The notes beneath the pieces were generated by a model that saw nothing but the letters and a program-made list of their open reading frames with translations, did not search any database and was not told the DNA's origin. From the NCBI GenBank assembly GCA_964542475.1, contig CAZIUL010000054.1, positions 1-29,192 on the forward strand: a stretch of DNA of 29,192 bases. Reading direction: 5' to 3'. This DNA is from CAZIUL01 sp964542475 (lineage in GTDB: Bacteria > Planctomycetota > B15-G4 > CAYZWU01). Position numbers and translations under genes: made by a program. This document shows, piece after piece, positions 13,595 to 22,200 of this stretch; the first letter of the stretch is position 1, and each line of letters starts with the position of its first letter.

Positions 13595-16141
13595 ATGTCA
13601 CAAAATCGGGAAAAAAACGGCAAACATACGTACAGGACGGCCTGTCTCCCAACGCGCTTGCTCCCTGCTGCTGCCGGCAGGCGGTCGTTCGTTCCTGTTT
13701 TCATGCTCCTGCTCTTCTGGACGGCTTCCGGGTGCAGCCGGGATTCGCACTCGGCCTTTTCCGGAAGCACACGCGATCTTCTTTCGCAGGCCCCCTACCG
13801 TGTTTCTCATCAACCCGGTGTTCTTCTTCCCGACATGAGAGAACAGTGGGGCGCGTACGGCCTCTACGGGTGGAAAAACCGCTCCGAGCAGGAACCAAAC
13901 CGCTGTTATGTCTGGTCCGAGCAAAAAACAGCGGGGCTGAACCTTTACGCATGTTCACAAAAGGACAGGAACCTGTCCCTTCACATGTTCCTTCCCGAAT
14001 CCGCTCAAAAAGAGAACGCGGCACAGCACGCAGCGATCCGGCTGAACGGAACAGCATTGGGAGAGGCCGAGATAGGGCGGCAAAGCAGGGCATACACGTT
14101 TCAAGCCCCGAAAACCGCGTGGAATATCGGGGACAACATCCTCGAGATCGAGGTGGATGAGCTTCACGCGATAGCATCGGGTGATTTTGCGGGCATCGGC
14201 CTGGAAAGGGTCGTGTACGACAAGCCTGTGCTGGCCGGGGCAAACACTTCGAAGCGGCTCCTGAAGCTGGAGAACCGGACAAGTGTCACGTATGCGGTGG
14301 AGCAGCCCGTGGAGACCGAGCTCGTGATATCCGGCCGTACAAAAGGGCCTGGGCGCCTGGATGTCATCTTCAGGTTCATGGATCTTGTCACGGGCGGGGT
14401 TTCCGGACCTTCCGGTCCCTTGCACAAGATCCCATCCAGGGAGGGGCGGATCGAGGGGCGGATCGAGGGGCGAATCCTGCTCCCGCGAAAACCCGGATCG
14501 GTCCTGCAGATAACCCTGGCCTGGACCGGGGAAGACGGTGTAAACAGCGCGGCAACATTCCGGGAGCTTACACTCCGCGAGAGCGAGCTGATCGATCGCC
14601 CCCCCATCATCCTGATCAGCATCGACACCCTTTCAGCGCGCCACCTATCGCTTCACGGCTACCCCCGGGCAACCACGCCGAACATAGAGCGTTTCGCAAA
14701 GACCGCGGTAACCTTCGAAAAATGCATGAGCAACTCGACATGGACCCTGCCGAGCTACCTGTCCATGATGTCAGGGCTTTTTCCCTCGGCCCACAAGCGG
14801 AAGATAGATTTTCAAAAGGTCAACCACCCCCTGATGGATTGGGATTTCTGGTCAATGGCGCAAAACCGCTGGACTTTGGCGGAGATGCTGCATGCATCCG
14901 GTTACCGGACCGCGGAGTTCATCGATCACCTGTTTCTATCCAACAAGTTTTTTCTCAACCAGGGTTTCGACACGGTGGATGCATCCGCCATCGACGCGGG
15001 CAAGATCGATCCCCGCTCAGGCATACGTCACATCATGCCGAGGGTCAACGCCTGGCTGGAATCGATCGACAGGTCAGCGCCTTTCTTCCTGTTCATCCAC
15101 CTGTTCGATGTTCACGGGCCTTACCTGCCAAGCGCAAAATGGAAGGGGCGGTTCTCGGGCGACAACCTCTACGACCCGGACGATACAGCTTTTGCGGGCG
15201 GCATGCTCAACGCCTTTGGCAGCATCCCCGAATACATTTCCGAATGGTATGTTCCAGAAGGCGAGAAACCCGAGCGCATCAAGACCGCGCCCATCGCAGC
15301 AGCGTACGACGAAGAGGTCATCGGTGTCGACGCATGTATCGGGCAGTTTTTCACAAGGCTCGAAAAGCTGGGCCTCATGGAGCGCAGCCTTGTCATGATC
15401 AACGCTGATCACGGCGAGTCCATGACAGCGCACGACTACTACTTCGGCCACGGCGTGATGTATGATGATGTGACATGGGTGCCGTTTATCGTTCACATGC
15501 CGGGCGCGGAACAGGCCGGGCTGCGTGTAAAGCAGCCGGTGCAGTCGGTGGACCTGTACCCAACGGTCCGTGAGTTGATCGGCATGGACCCGGAAGAAGG
15601 GCATTTCCACGGCCGCTCGCTCCTCCCGATCATCAGGGGAAGGGTGCCGCGAAAGATCCCTGTGTTCTGCGAGGGCGGGATCATGGAGCAGGCCGCGGTT
15701 GAGCTCAGTGGATGGAAGCTGATCGAAACCAGTCCGGCGATGCTGTCTTCCAATGCGAACATGATCACCAACCCCAGGGTGCCTGTGGAATGGATACGCG
15801 AGCACGCGCCGGAACTCGAACACAAGGGGCTCACGCAAGAGATGCACGACCGCATCTTCGGGCGTGACGCTGTCGCAGCCGGCAGCAGCCCCGTGCAGTC
15901 GCTGAAAAAGCTGCTCCAGGGCCCCTTCCACGAGCTTTACTACCTGCCCGACGACCCGGAAGAAAAGGAAAACCTGGCTGATCAGCACCCGGACAAGGTC
16001 AAGGAGCTGCTCGAATACCTGCGCTCCTGCCGGAAGCTGGGTGAAGAGGCGCAAAAACACGCGCAATTCGTGTCAGGCCCGGCGGAAATGTCAGAGGCCG
16101 ACCTGGAGAAACTCAAGCAGCTCGGGTATATCGACAAGTAG
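13595..16141 (+). CDS. Large lipoprotein sulfatase-like hydrolase lacking the C/S-x-P-x-R motif
   Basis: This is an 848-residue protein. Start 13595 has CGGAG four bases upstream and a lipoprotein-type signal (SFVPVFMLLLFWTASGC, Cys47); the open frame extends 43 codons further upstream without support. Residues about 50-330 form an accessory beta-rich region, including an exact EGRI triplet encoded by three 12-bp units at 14441-14476. The sulfatase domain begins near 336 with PPIILISIDTLSARHLSLHGY. The formylglycine position reads NSTWTLPSYLSMMSG: Thr384 replaces Cys/Ser and Tyr388 replaces Arg. The metal segment NADHGESMTAHD is present. The C terminus DLEKLKQLGYIDK resembles that of the other lipoprotein sulfatase-like protein. 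It is probably a periplasm-facing hydrolase of sulfate or phosphate esters. It is convergent with the DinB-like gene, with 18 bp between stops. Confidence 0.88.
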   Translation: MSQNREKNGKHTYRTACLPTRLLPAAAGRRSFVPVFMLLLFWTASGCSRDSHSAFSGSTRDLLSQAPYRVSHQPGVLLPDMREQWGAYGLYGWKNRSEQEPNRCYVWSEQKTAGLNLYACSQKDRNLSLHMFLPESAQKENAAQHAAIRLNGTALGEAEIGRQSRAYTFQAPKTAWNIGDNILEIEVDELHAIASGDFAGIGLERVVYDKPVLAGANTSKRLLKLENRTSVTYAVEQPVETELVISGRTKGPGRLDVIFRFMDLVTGGVSGPSGPLHKIPSREGRIEGRIEGRILLPRKPGSVLQITLAWTGEDGVNSAATFRELTLRESELIDRPPIILISIDTLSARHLSLHGYPRATTPNIERFAKTAVTFEKCMSNSTWTLPSYLSMMSGLFPSAHKRKIDFQKVNHPLMDWDFWSMAQNRWTLAEMLHASGYRTAEFIDHLFLSNKFFLNQGFDTVDASAIDAGKIDPRSGIRHIMPRVNAWLESIDRSAPFFLFIHLFDVHGPYLPSAKWKGRFSGDNLYDPDDTAFAGGMLNAFGSIPEYISEWYVPEGEKPERIKTAPIAAAYDEEVIGVDACIGQFFTRLEKLGLMERSLVMINADHGESMTAHDYYFGHGVMYDDVTWVPFIVHMPGAEQAGLRVKQPVQSVDLYPTVRELIGMDPEEGHFHGRSLLPIIRGRVPRKIPVFCEGGIMEQAAVELSGWKLIETSPAMLSSNANMITNPRVPVEWIREHAPELEHKGLTQEMHDRIFGRDAVAAGSSPVQSLKKLLQGPFHELYYLPDDPEEKENLADQHPDKVKELLEYLRSCRKLGEEAQKHAQFVSGPAEMSEADLEKLKQLGYIDK
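14441..14476 (+). repeat. Three 12-bp tandem units in frame (EGRI x3)
   Basis: GAGGGGCGGATC occurs twice exactly and a third time with one change (GAGGGGCGAATC). Each unit encodes Glu-Gly-Arg-Ile, so copy number changes keep the frame. It lies in the accessory region before the sulfatase-like domain, probably in a loop. Confidence 0.9.
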
Positions 16142-16159
16142 GCCCTGATGACTTGGCGG

Positions 16160-16678
16160 TTAACCCGCCTCACGGATCAGCTCGGTGATGCGCGCCAGGT
16201 GGTAGTCGTCGTGTTCGGCCTGAAAGTAGAGGGAATCCACCAAGCGCATGGGAACCTTGAGCCGGGGATGTAGAGCGGTCCGGCCGAACGCTTCCGGAGC
16301 GAGCCCCTCCACCCGCTCAACCAGCTTTTCCCGCGCATCCCTGAAGGCCGCGAGTACAGATCCAAGCTCTCTTTCGTTGTGACGGGCCTTTTCCGTGTGC
16401 GGGTTCGACAAATCAGCGGGCCTGAGCACCTCTGCCCGCGCATCGAAATCCTCCACACGGCCCTCGAAAAGCGGATCCAGATCCACGAGGTGGCCGACAT
16501 GCTCCTGTACGGACCAGGCATTCCCCGGCCTCCTGGTCAGGACCTCTTTTGCGATCCCCTTGACCCGGTCCTCGGCACGGGGCGGAGTGCCCCTGAGGCG
16601 CTCGATGATTTCGGGATGGTTGTCAGCGGGAAAATCAAAAGCGAACTTCTTCTCCGCCCATGGAATCCTGCCGGGCAT
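16160..16678 (-). CDS. DinB-like four-helix protein
   Basis: This is a 172-residue cytoplasmic protein. ATG 16678 follows AAGGAGG with eight bases spacing; an upstream in-frame start at 16714 lacks such a site. The pattern fits the DinB/YfiT-like metalloenzyme superfamily: WSVQEHVGHLVDLD (His60, His63) and FQAEHDDYHLARITELI (His156, His160) are the typical places for the metal-binding histidines. Members are four-helix bundles, often thiol-dependent transferases or of unknown role; nothing here fixes the activity. The last residues overlap no neighbour, and the gene faces the large sulfatase-like gene tail to tail. The superfamily call is fairly sure; the function is open. Confidence 0.8.
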   Translation of the reverse strand: MPGRIPWAEKKFAFDFPADNHPEIIERLRGTPPRAEDRVKGIAKEVLTRRPGNAWSVQEHVGHLVDLDPLFEGRVEDFDARAEVLRPADLSNPHTEKARHNERELGSVLAAFRDAREKLVERVEGLAPEAFGRTALHPRLKVPMRLVDSLYFQAEHDDYHLARITELIREAG

Positions 16679-16833
16679 GGCATTTCCTCCTTTCCGGGGA
16701 TTGCAAGAGAACACACGTGAACTTCCTCATTTTGGTAATAATTCTATAAGGCATCGGCTCGACTTCGGTAGAAAAAAATATAACTCCTTGCGACCGAAAA
16801 AATGATTGCCGCTGATTTTCGGGCGGGGGACAT

Positions 16834-16921
16834 ACAGCCTGCGGTCGTCACCCGACATGCGCCTTGCCACAACACAGTTTACAGCTACCTCGCGACGAAG
16901 AGTATGAAATAAGCGGGTTAA
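16834..16921. repeat. Element P, half copy F (loop plus left arm)
   Basis: Bases 16834-16917 match the loop and left arm, in reverse orientation, ending GCGGG followed by TTAA (16918-16921). The other arm is missing. It lies between the DinB-like start and the GH20 stop, where it could also serve as 3' sequence of the GH20 transcript. Confidence 0.85.
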
Positions 16922-16947
16922 AGCCGGTTTTTTAACCATCTTGGCCA

Positions 16948-18924
16948 TCAACCGATCTTGCGCAGTGTGATCCTTCCGTTGGAATCATTTCCCCCGTCGG
17001 ATCGGACCTGTGCGCGGAGCATGTAGCGCGCGCCCTCCTTCTCTTTTGGGACGTTCAGGCGATAGACATTGTCCTTGTGGCTTGCCCCGGTAGTGCCGAA
17101 GTGCTCGTCCCTTGCCACGGTAACACCATCCTCTTCAAGTTCCACGCACTCGATGTCAAGCCTGTGCGCTCCGAATGTGTAGAGGAACTCCACCTCGTAG
17201 ATACCGGGCCCTTTCAGCAGATCGGTCATATCGAAGAGGAGCTCCGCGTAATCGGTGCTGACCATGTCCGGGTCCCAAAGAGCAACGATATTGTCCAGGG
17301 GACGGTAGTTCACACCGAGCCTGTCGAGCCGCCCGGCGTGTACGCGAAGGCGCCTCGAAAAGTCCATGTACTCCTTCTGTCCTTTCGGCGTCCATGTTAG
17401 CTCCGCAAGCGCGCAGGCCCTTGGATAGACCATGTACTCGACCCGCTCCGAATCGAACATCCACTCGGTCCACGCCTGACCCTGGGCCCCGAGAATGTGC
17501 GCGGCCTCGGCCTGTGTGAGCTGCTCAGGCACCGGCTCGAACCGATACACGCGGTCAAGCGGGTTTGGCGCGTACCCGATGGTCTTTGGCTCGTATCGCG
17601 CATCGCCCTGGAGCGCATCGAAGTACACCGGGTAGTACGGGGCCATGACCACATCGTGATCCGCTTGCGCCGCAGCGATGCCGCCCTGCATGCCGCGCCA
17701 GCTCATGACCGTTGCGTTAGGCGCGAGCCCTCCCTCCAGGATCTCGTCCCAGCCGATGAGCCTGCGCCCCTTGGAATTGAGGTACTTTTCCGTGCGCTCG
17801 ATGAAATAGCTCTGCAAGGCCTTGCCATCCCCGAGGCCTTCATCTTTCATCCGCCTTTTGCAGTCATCGCAGCTCTCCCAGAATTTCTTGTTCACCTCGT
17901 CCCCGCCCACGTGCACGTATTCGAACGGAAAAAGCGCGATGACCTCGTCCAGGATCTCCTCCAAAAACGCGAACGTCTCCTCCTTGCCCGCGCAGAACAC
18001 GTTCTGGCCGTGGTGCCCGTCCGGGCCGGGCACGGTTTGCGTGCAGGTCAGTTCGGGATGCGCGATGAGAGCGCACCACGAGTGGCCGGGCATCTCGATT
18101 TCGGGCAGGATCTCCACGTGGCGTTCCTTCGCATACGCCACCACATCGCGGATCTCCTCCTGCGTGTAGTACCCTCCGTACAGTTTCTCGTCCGAGCCCT
18201 TGCCCGGAAACCGCATGTCCCTGTAGTTCCAGTTCTTCCCGTCGAACCCCGTGCGCCACGCGCCGATCTTGGTCAGCTTCGGGTGCTTCTTGATTTCAAT
18301 CCGCCACCCCTGGCCGTCCACCAGGTGCCAGTGGAAACGGTTCATCTTGTGCATGGCCAGCAGGTCGATGTACCTTTTCACGAACCCGGCATCGAAGAAG
18401 TGGCGCGACACATCCAGGTGCAGGCCCCGCCATCCAAAGCGCGGGCAGTCCTCGATCACGCAGCAGGGCATTGTCCATTTCATGTCTTCCGCCTCGCCGG
18501 TTCCGAAGACCTCGCACGGCAGGAGCTGGCGCATCGTCTGGAAGGCGTAAAAAGCGCCTGCCGCACCGCCGGCGTTGATGACCACCGCGTCTTCCGTGAC
18601 TTTCAGATCGTACGCCTCCGCGCTACTGCTCTTGCAGAGCTCAGGGTCCGTTGAAAGGAAGATCCCCTTTTCCGCAAAAGAGCTCATAGGTTTCACTTCT
18701 AGAGAAAACCCTGTTGCCTGGGCGATCATTCGCGAAAACTTTTCCGCCTCGGGCTCGATATCGAGGGAAGTGTAGATGACCGTATCGTCATCGAGCACGA
18801 ACGCGCCCGGATTCACGGACACGCTCACGGGCCGTGGGATCAGGGACAGCGGGCCTTCATCAGGCACAACGTGTGAAGGCGAAGCACAAGCGAAAACGAT
18901 CAACACGAACAGCAACATCCACAT
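16948..18924 (-). CDS. Lipoprotein beta-N-acetylhexosaminidase, GH20
   Basis: This is a 658-residue exported enzyme. ATG 18924 is chosen because AGGAG lies seven bases upstream and a lipoprotein signal follows (MWMLLFVLIVFAC, Cys12); the longer frame to 18945 has no such site. Residues about 25-155 are the GH20 N-terminal alpha/beta domain (SLIPRPVSVS, VINAGGAAGAFYAFQTMRQL). The barrel runs from about 160, with RFGWRGLHLDVSRHF, HWHLVDGQGWRIEI, EIEMPGHSWCAL and the catalytic pair Asp342-Glu343 in YVHVGGDEVNKKFW. GH20 enzymes use substrate-assisted catalysis to release terminal beta-linked GlcNAc or GalNAc. A beta-rich C-terminal extension of about 130 residues follows the barrel. With the GH29 fucosidase and sulfatases it fits stepwise trimming of amino-sugar-containing glycans. 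Confidence 0.95.
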   Translation of the reverse strand: MWMLLFVLIVFACASPSHVVPDEGPLSLIPRPVSVSVNPGAFVLDDDTVIYTSLDIEPEAEKFSRMIAQATGFSLEVKPMSSFAEKGIFLSTDPELCKSSSAEAYDLKVTEDAVVINAGGAAGAFYAFQTMRQLLPCEVFGTGEAEDMKWTMPCCVIEDCPRFGWRGLHLDVSRHFFDAGFVKRYIDLLAMHKMNRFHWHLVDGQGWRIEIKKHPKLTKIGAWRTGFDGKNWNYRDMRFPGKGSDEKLYGGYYTQEEIRDVVAYAKERHVEILPEIEMPGHSWCALIAHPELTCTQTVPGPDGHHGQNVFCAGKEETFAFLEEILDEVIALFPFEYVHVGGDEVNKKFWESCDDCKRRMKDEGLGDGKALQSYFIERTEKYLNSKGRRLIGWDEILEGGLAPNATVMSWRGMQGGIAAAQADHDVVMAPYYPVYFDALQGDARYEPKTIGYAPNPLDRVYRFEPVPEQLTQAEAAHILGAQGQAWTEWMFDSERVEYMVYPRACALAELTWTPKGQKEYMDFSRRLRVHAGRLDRLGVNYRPLDNIVALWDPDMVSTDYAELLFDMTDLLKGPGIYEVEFLYTFGAHRLDIECVELEEDGVTVARDEHFGTTGASHKDNVYRLNVPKEKEGARYMLRAQVRSDGGNDSNGRITLRKIG

Positions 18925-19012
18925 ATCAGCACTCCTGTTATTCAAGGATTCGATTTTGCAGCGATACTACCGGGACCGGCGCCGTGAGTAAAGGCTGTAA
19001 GGCAACAAGCAG

Positions 19013-19097
19013 CCGGGCTGGAGCCCGGCGCTCCCGGGTCCGCCGGTATGGAGCCCGACCCTCCCGAATCTCCCCCCAGCGCCATGCTCCAGCCTGG
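19013..19097. repeat. GC-rich intergenic inverted repeat
   Basis: CCGGGCTGGAGC (19013-19024) pairs with GCTCCAGCCTGG (19086-19097) with one mismatch. The GC-rich sequence between them has repeated GAGCCCG and CTCCCG words. It lies between the divergent GH20 and giant helicase genes and looks like a dispersed intergenic repeat; no second copy is in the window to prove it. Confidence 0.5.
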
Positions 19098-19126
19098 CAT
19101 CTTCGCTTCGCCCGTATTTGTAACCG

Positions 19127-19155
19127 TTGTCAAAACAAGCTGCAGTTGATAAAAA
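19127..19155 (+). promoter_or_regulatory. Candidate promoter of the giant helicase gene
   Basis: TTGTCA (19127-19132, 5/6) and TAAAAA (19150-19155, 4/6) are 17 bp apart, about 58 bp before the ATG at 19213. No better match lies in the gap. Confidence 0.4.
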
Positions 19156-19212
19156 ACAACCGCGTTGCCGGTTTGTTAGGTCCTTTTTAGCCCTGCCGGA
19201 TTGCCGGACCCG

Positions 19213-22200
19213 ATGCTCGACAAAAACCACGATCAAACGGCTGTTGACAGGTTTCTCGAACGCTGCCTGTTTCTGGACCTGGAAACCGGTCCACAAAACA
19301 GGATCTTCCATATCGGTGCCCTTTTCATGGGCCGGACCTTCGAGCGCAAGGGACGGTTCGAGGTATGGGAGGCCGTACAGGCACTGGACAAGGCCGCAAA
19401 AGACGCATCCTGCGTGCTGGGACACAACCTGCTCGGCCACGACTTACCGGTCCTCCGGTCGCAAGCACCAGGCTCGGGCTTGCTTTGCCTTCCGGTCATC
19501 GACACGCTGTATCTTTCCCCGCTTGCGTTTCCCGAGAACCCGTACCACCATCTGATCAAGGGTTACAAACTCGTTCGCGACTCTCTCAACGATCCAGTGG
19601 CGGATGCTGAGCTGTCAGCCTCTTTGTTCCGTGATCAATGGAAAGTGTTCGCAGAACTCAATAGGGATGAACAGGAGCCTTTGAGCTTTTACCGCTATTG
19701 CTTCGAATCAACCACTTTGTCCGCGCACGAGGCGGATCCGGAGGGATCTGCGGCATCTTCATCTTCATCTTCCCGGGCACAGGATCCCGACAGCCAGGGG
19801 CTCGCATCTGTTTTCAAGGCTGTGGGCGCCGGGCAATTAACAACATCATCCGGCGCTTTCGAGCTATTCAAGAAACAGACCGCGGGACGTGTATGCCAAA
19901 GGAGCGTGGCGGAGCTTGTTCCACAACATCTCGGATCACCTGAAAAACGGCCCATGCTTGCTTACGCCCTTTCATGGCTGCGCGTGGCAGGCGGGAACTC
20001 CGTGCTACCGCCATGGGTGCGCCACCGCTTCGAGTCGATCGTGGAGCTGCTTCGTGGGCTGCGCGACAATCCCTGCGGCGACCATTCATGTGACTATTGC
20101 AGCGAAACGCACGACCCTGAAAAACAGCTCCACCGCTGCTTCGGCTTTTCCGGATTCCGCACAAAGCCCGAAGCTCCTGACGGCAACAGCCTGCAAAGAG
20201 CAGCCGTGATCCACGGCATGAAAGAGCTTCCCCTGCTGGCTGTGCTTCCAACGGGCAGCGGAAAATCGTTGTGCTACCAGGTTCCGGCCCTGGTCCGCCA
20301 CTTCAGAAGAGGGGTTCTGACCGTTGTCCTGTCCCCGCTTCAAGCGTTGATGAAGGACCAGGTGGACAACCTCCAGGCAAAAACAGGCTCGCCGTTCGTA
20401 GGCGCGGTTTACGGGATGCTGACACCGCCGGAGCGGGGAGAAGTGCTCGAGCGGGTCCGCCTGGGCGACCTCGCCGTTTTATATGTTTCCCCGGAACAGC
20501 TAAGAAACAGGTCGATTAGAAACGCGCTTCTTCAGCGGGAAATAGGGTGCTGGGTGTTTGATGAAGCCCACTGCCTGTCCAAGTGGGGACACGATTTCAG
20601 GCCCGATTACCTGTATGCCACCAGGTTCATACGCGAGCTCTCCGAGGAACAAGGCCTGCCCGTGCCGCCAGTGGCCTGTTTCACAGCAACCGCCAAGCTC
20701 GACGTCATCAACGAGATTACAGAGCTTTTCAAGGACACGCTGCATCAGGACCTGCTGAAACTCGAGGGCGGTGTGGAGCGCGCAAACCTGCACTACCAGG
20801 TCAGAGGGGTTCCGGCGCCTCATAAAATGACGCATGTTCACGAGCTGTTGACCGAGTACCTGCCCGATCCTATGGCAGGCAGCGCGATCGTTTACGCGGC
20901 TACCAGGAAAAACGCGGAAGAGCTCAAGGATTTCCTTCAGGAAAAAGGACACGAGGCGGAAGCGTTTCACGCGGGTCTGAACGCACCGGATAAACGCAGG
21001 ATCCAGGACAGTTTCGTGAGCGGCGACTTACCCGTTATATGCGCCACCAACGCTTTCGGCATGGGCATTGACAAGGATAATGTGCGCCTGGTCATCCACG
21101 CCGACATTCCAGGCTCTCTGGAAAACTACCTCCAGGAAGCGGGCCGTGCGGGCCGTGATCTGAAGGATTCCCACTGCATCCTTCTGTACTGCGAAGAAAA
21201 CATCGAAACCCAGTTTCTGCTGAGCTCCCTGTCACGGCTGGAAAAACAGGATATCGCGAAGATCCTCCGGGGCCTGCGCAGGACTGCAAAAAAGTACGGT
21301 GACGAACTCGTGATCACCACAGGCGAACTGCTCAGGGACGAGGAGGTGAAAACCAGCTTCGAGGGGTACACCCCCATGGCTGACACAAAGGTCAAGGTCG
21401 CGGTTTCCTGGCTGGAACGGGGGCGCTTTCTGCAAAGAAACCAGAACCGGACCCGTGTGTTTCAGGGTAAGCCGCTCATGACCATGGACAAGGCCGGGAA
21501 AAAGATAGCCGGGCTCAACCTTTCGAGAAAAAGCGGGAGCGAGTGGATGGCGATCTACAGCGCGCTGCTGAACGCTGACGTGGACAAGGGGATCAGCGCT
21601 GACGAGCTGGCCGAGCTTCCAGCGCTGAAAAGAAACGGCAGCCAATCGCAAAAGTCATTCGCGAGCGAGGAGACGGAGACGCAGCGGGTCCTTCGAATAC
21701 TGCACGACATGAGTGAATCCGGTCTGCTTCAGTCCGGCATCCGAATGACAGCGCATCTGAGGCCGAAAGGCAAACTCAACGCCCTGGCCGTGTTTGTAAA
21801 AGCCTGCAAAACCGAACAGGCCATGCTGGATCTGATGCGCGAGCTGGATCCGGATGTGAAAAAAGGAGACACCGTATCCCTGACCCTGGACAGGTTCAAC
21901 CAGCGCCTCAAGGATGATGGTATCGATTCCAGCACACAGATCCTGCAGAACCTGCTGAAAAGCCTTGCTCTTGATGGAAAAGGCCTTGCCGGGCAGCGGG
22001 GCAGCCTGGAGCTGCGTCATCTTTCCCGTTCCTCCTACCGGATCCGGTTTCTGAGAGAATGGCAGGACCTGGTCGATATAGCGAAAAAAAGGCGCGCCGT
22101 AGCCGGAGTAATCCTGGATACGCTGCTTAAAAAGGTGCCTGAAGCGAATTTTGGAACAAAGGATGTGCTGGTCGAGTTCTCGAGCGACGATCTGACAAAG

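Noticed and set aside
14441..14476. EGRI repeats as a protease-processing site
   Set aside because: The resemblance to IEGR is a by-product of a 12-bp slippage repeat; nothing else supports processing.
17497..18654. A 385-codon open frame on the plus strand
   Set aside because: It lies entirely antisense to the GH20 gene, whose catalytic motifs are intact; its translation is low-complexity in Arg, Ala and Val and matches nothing.
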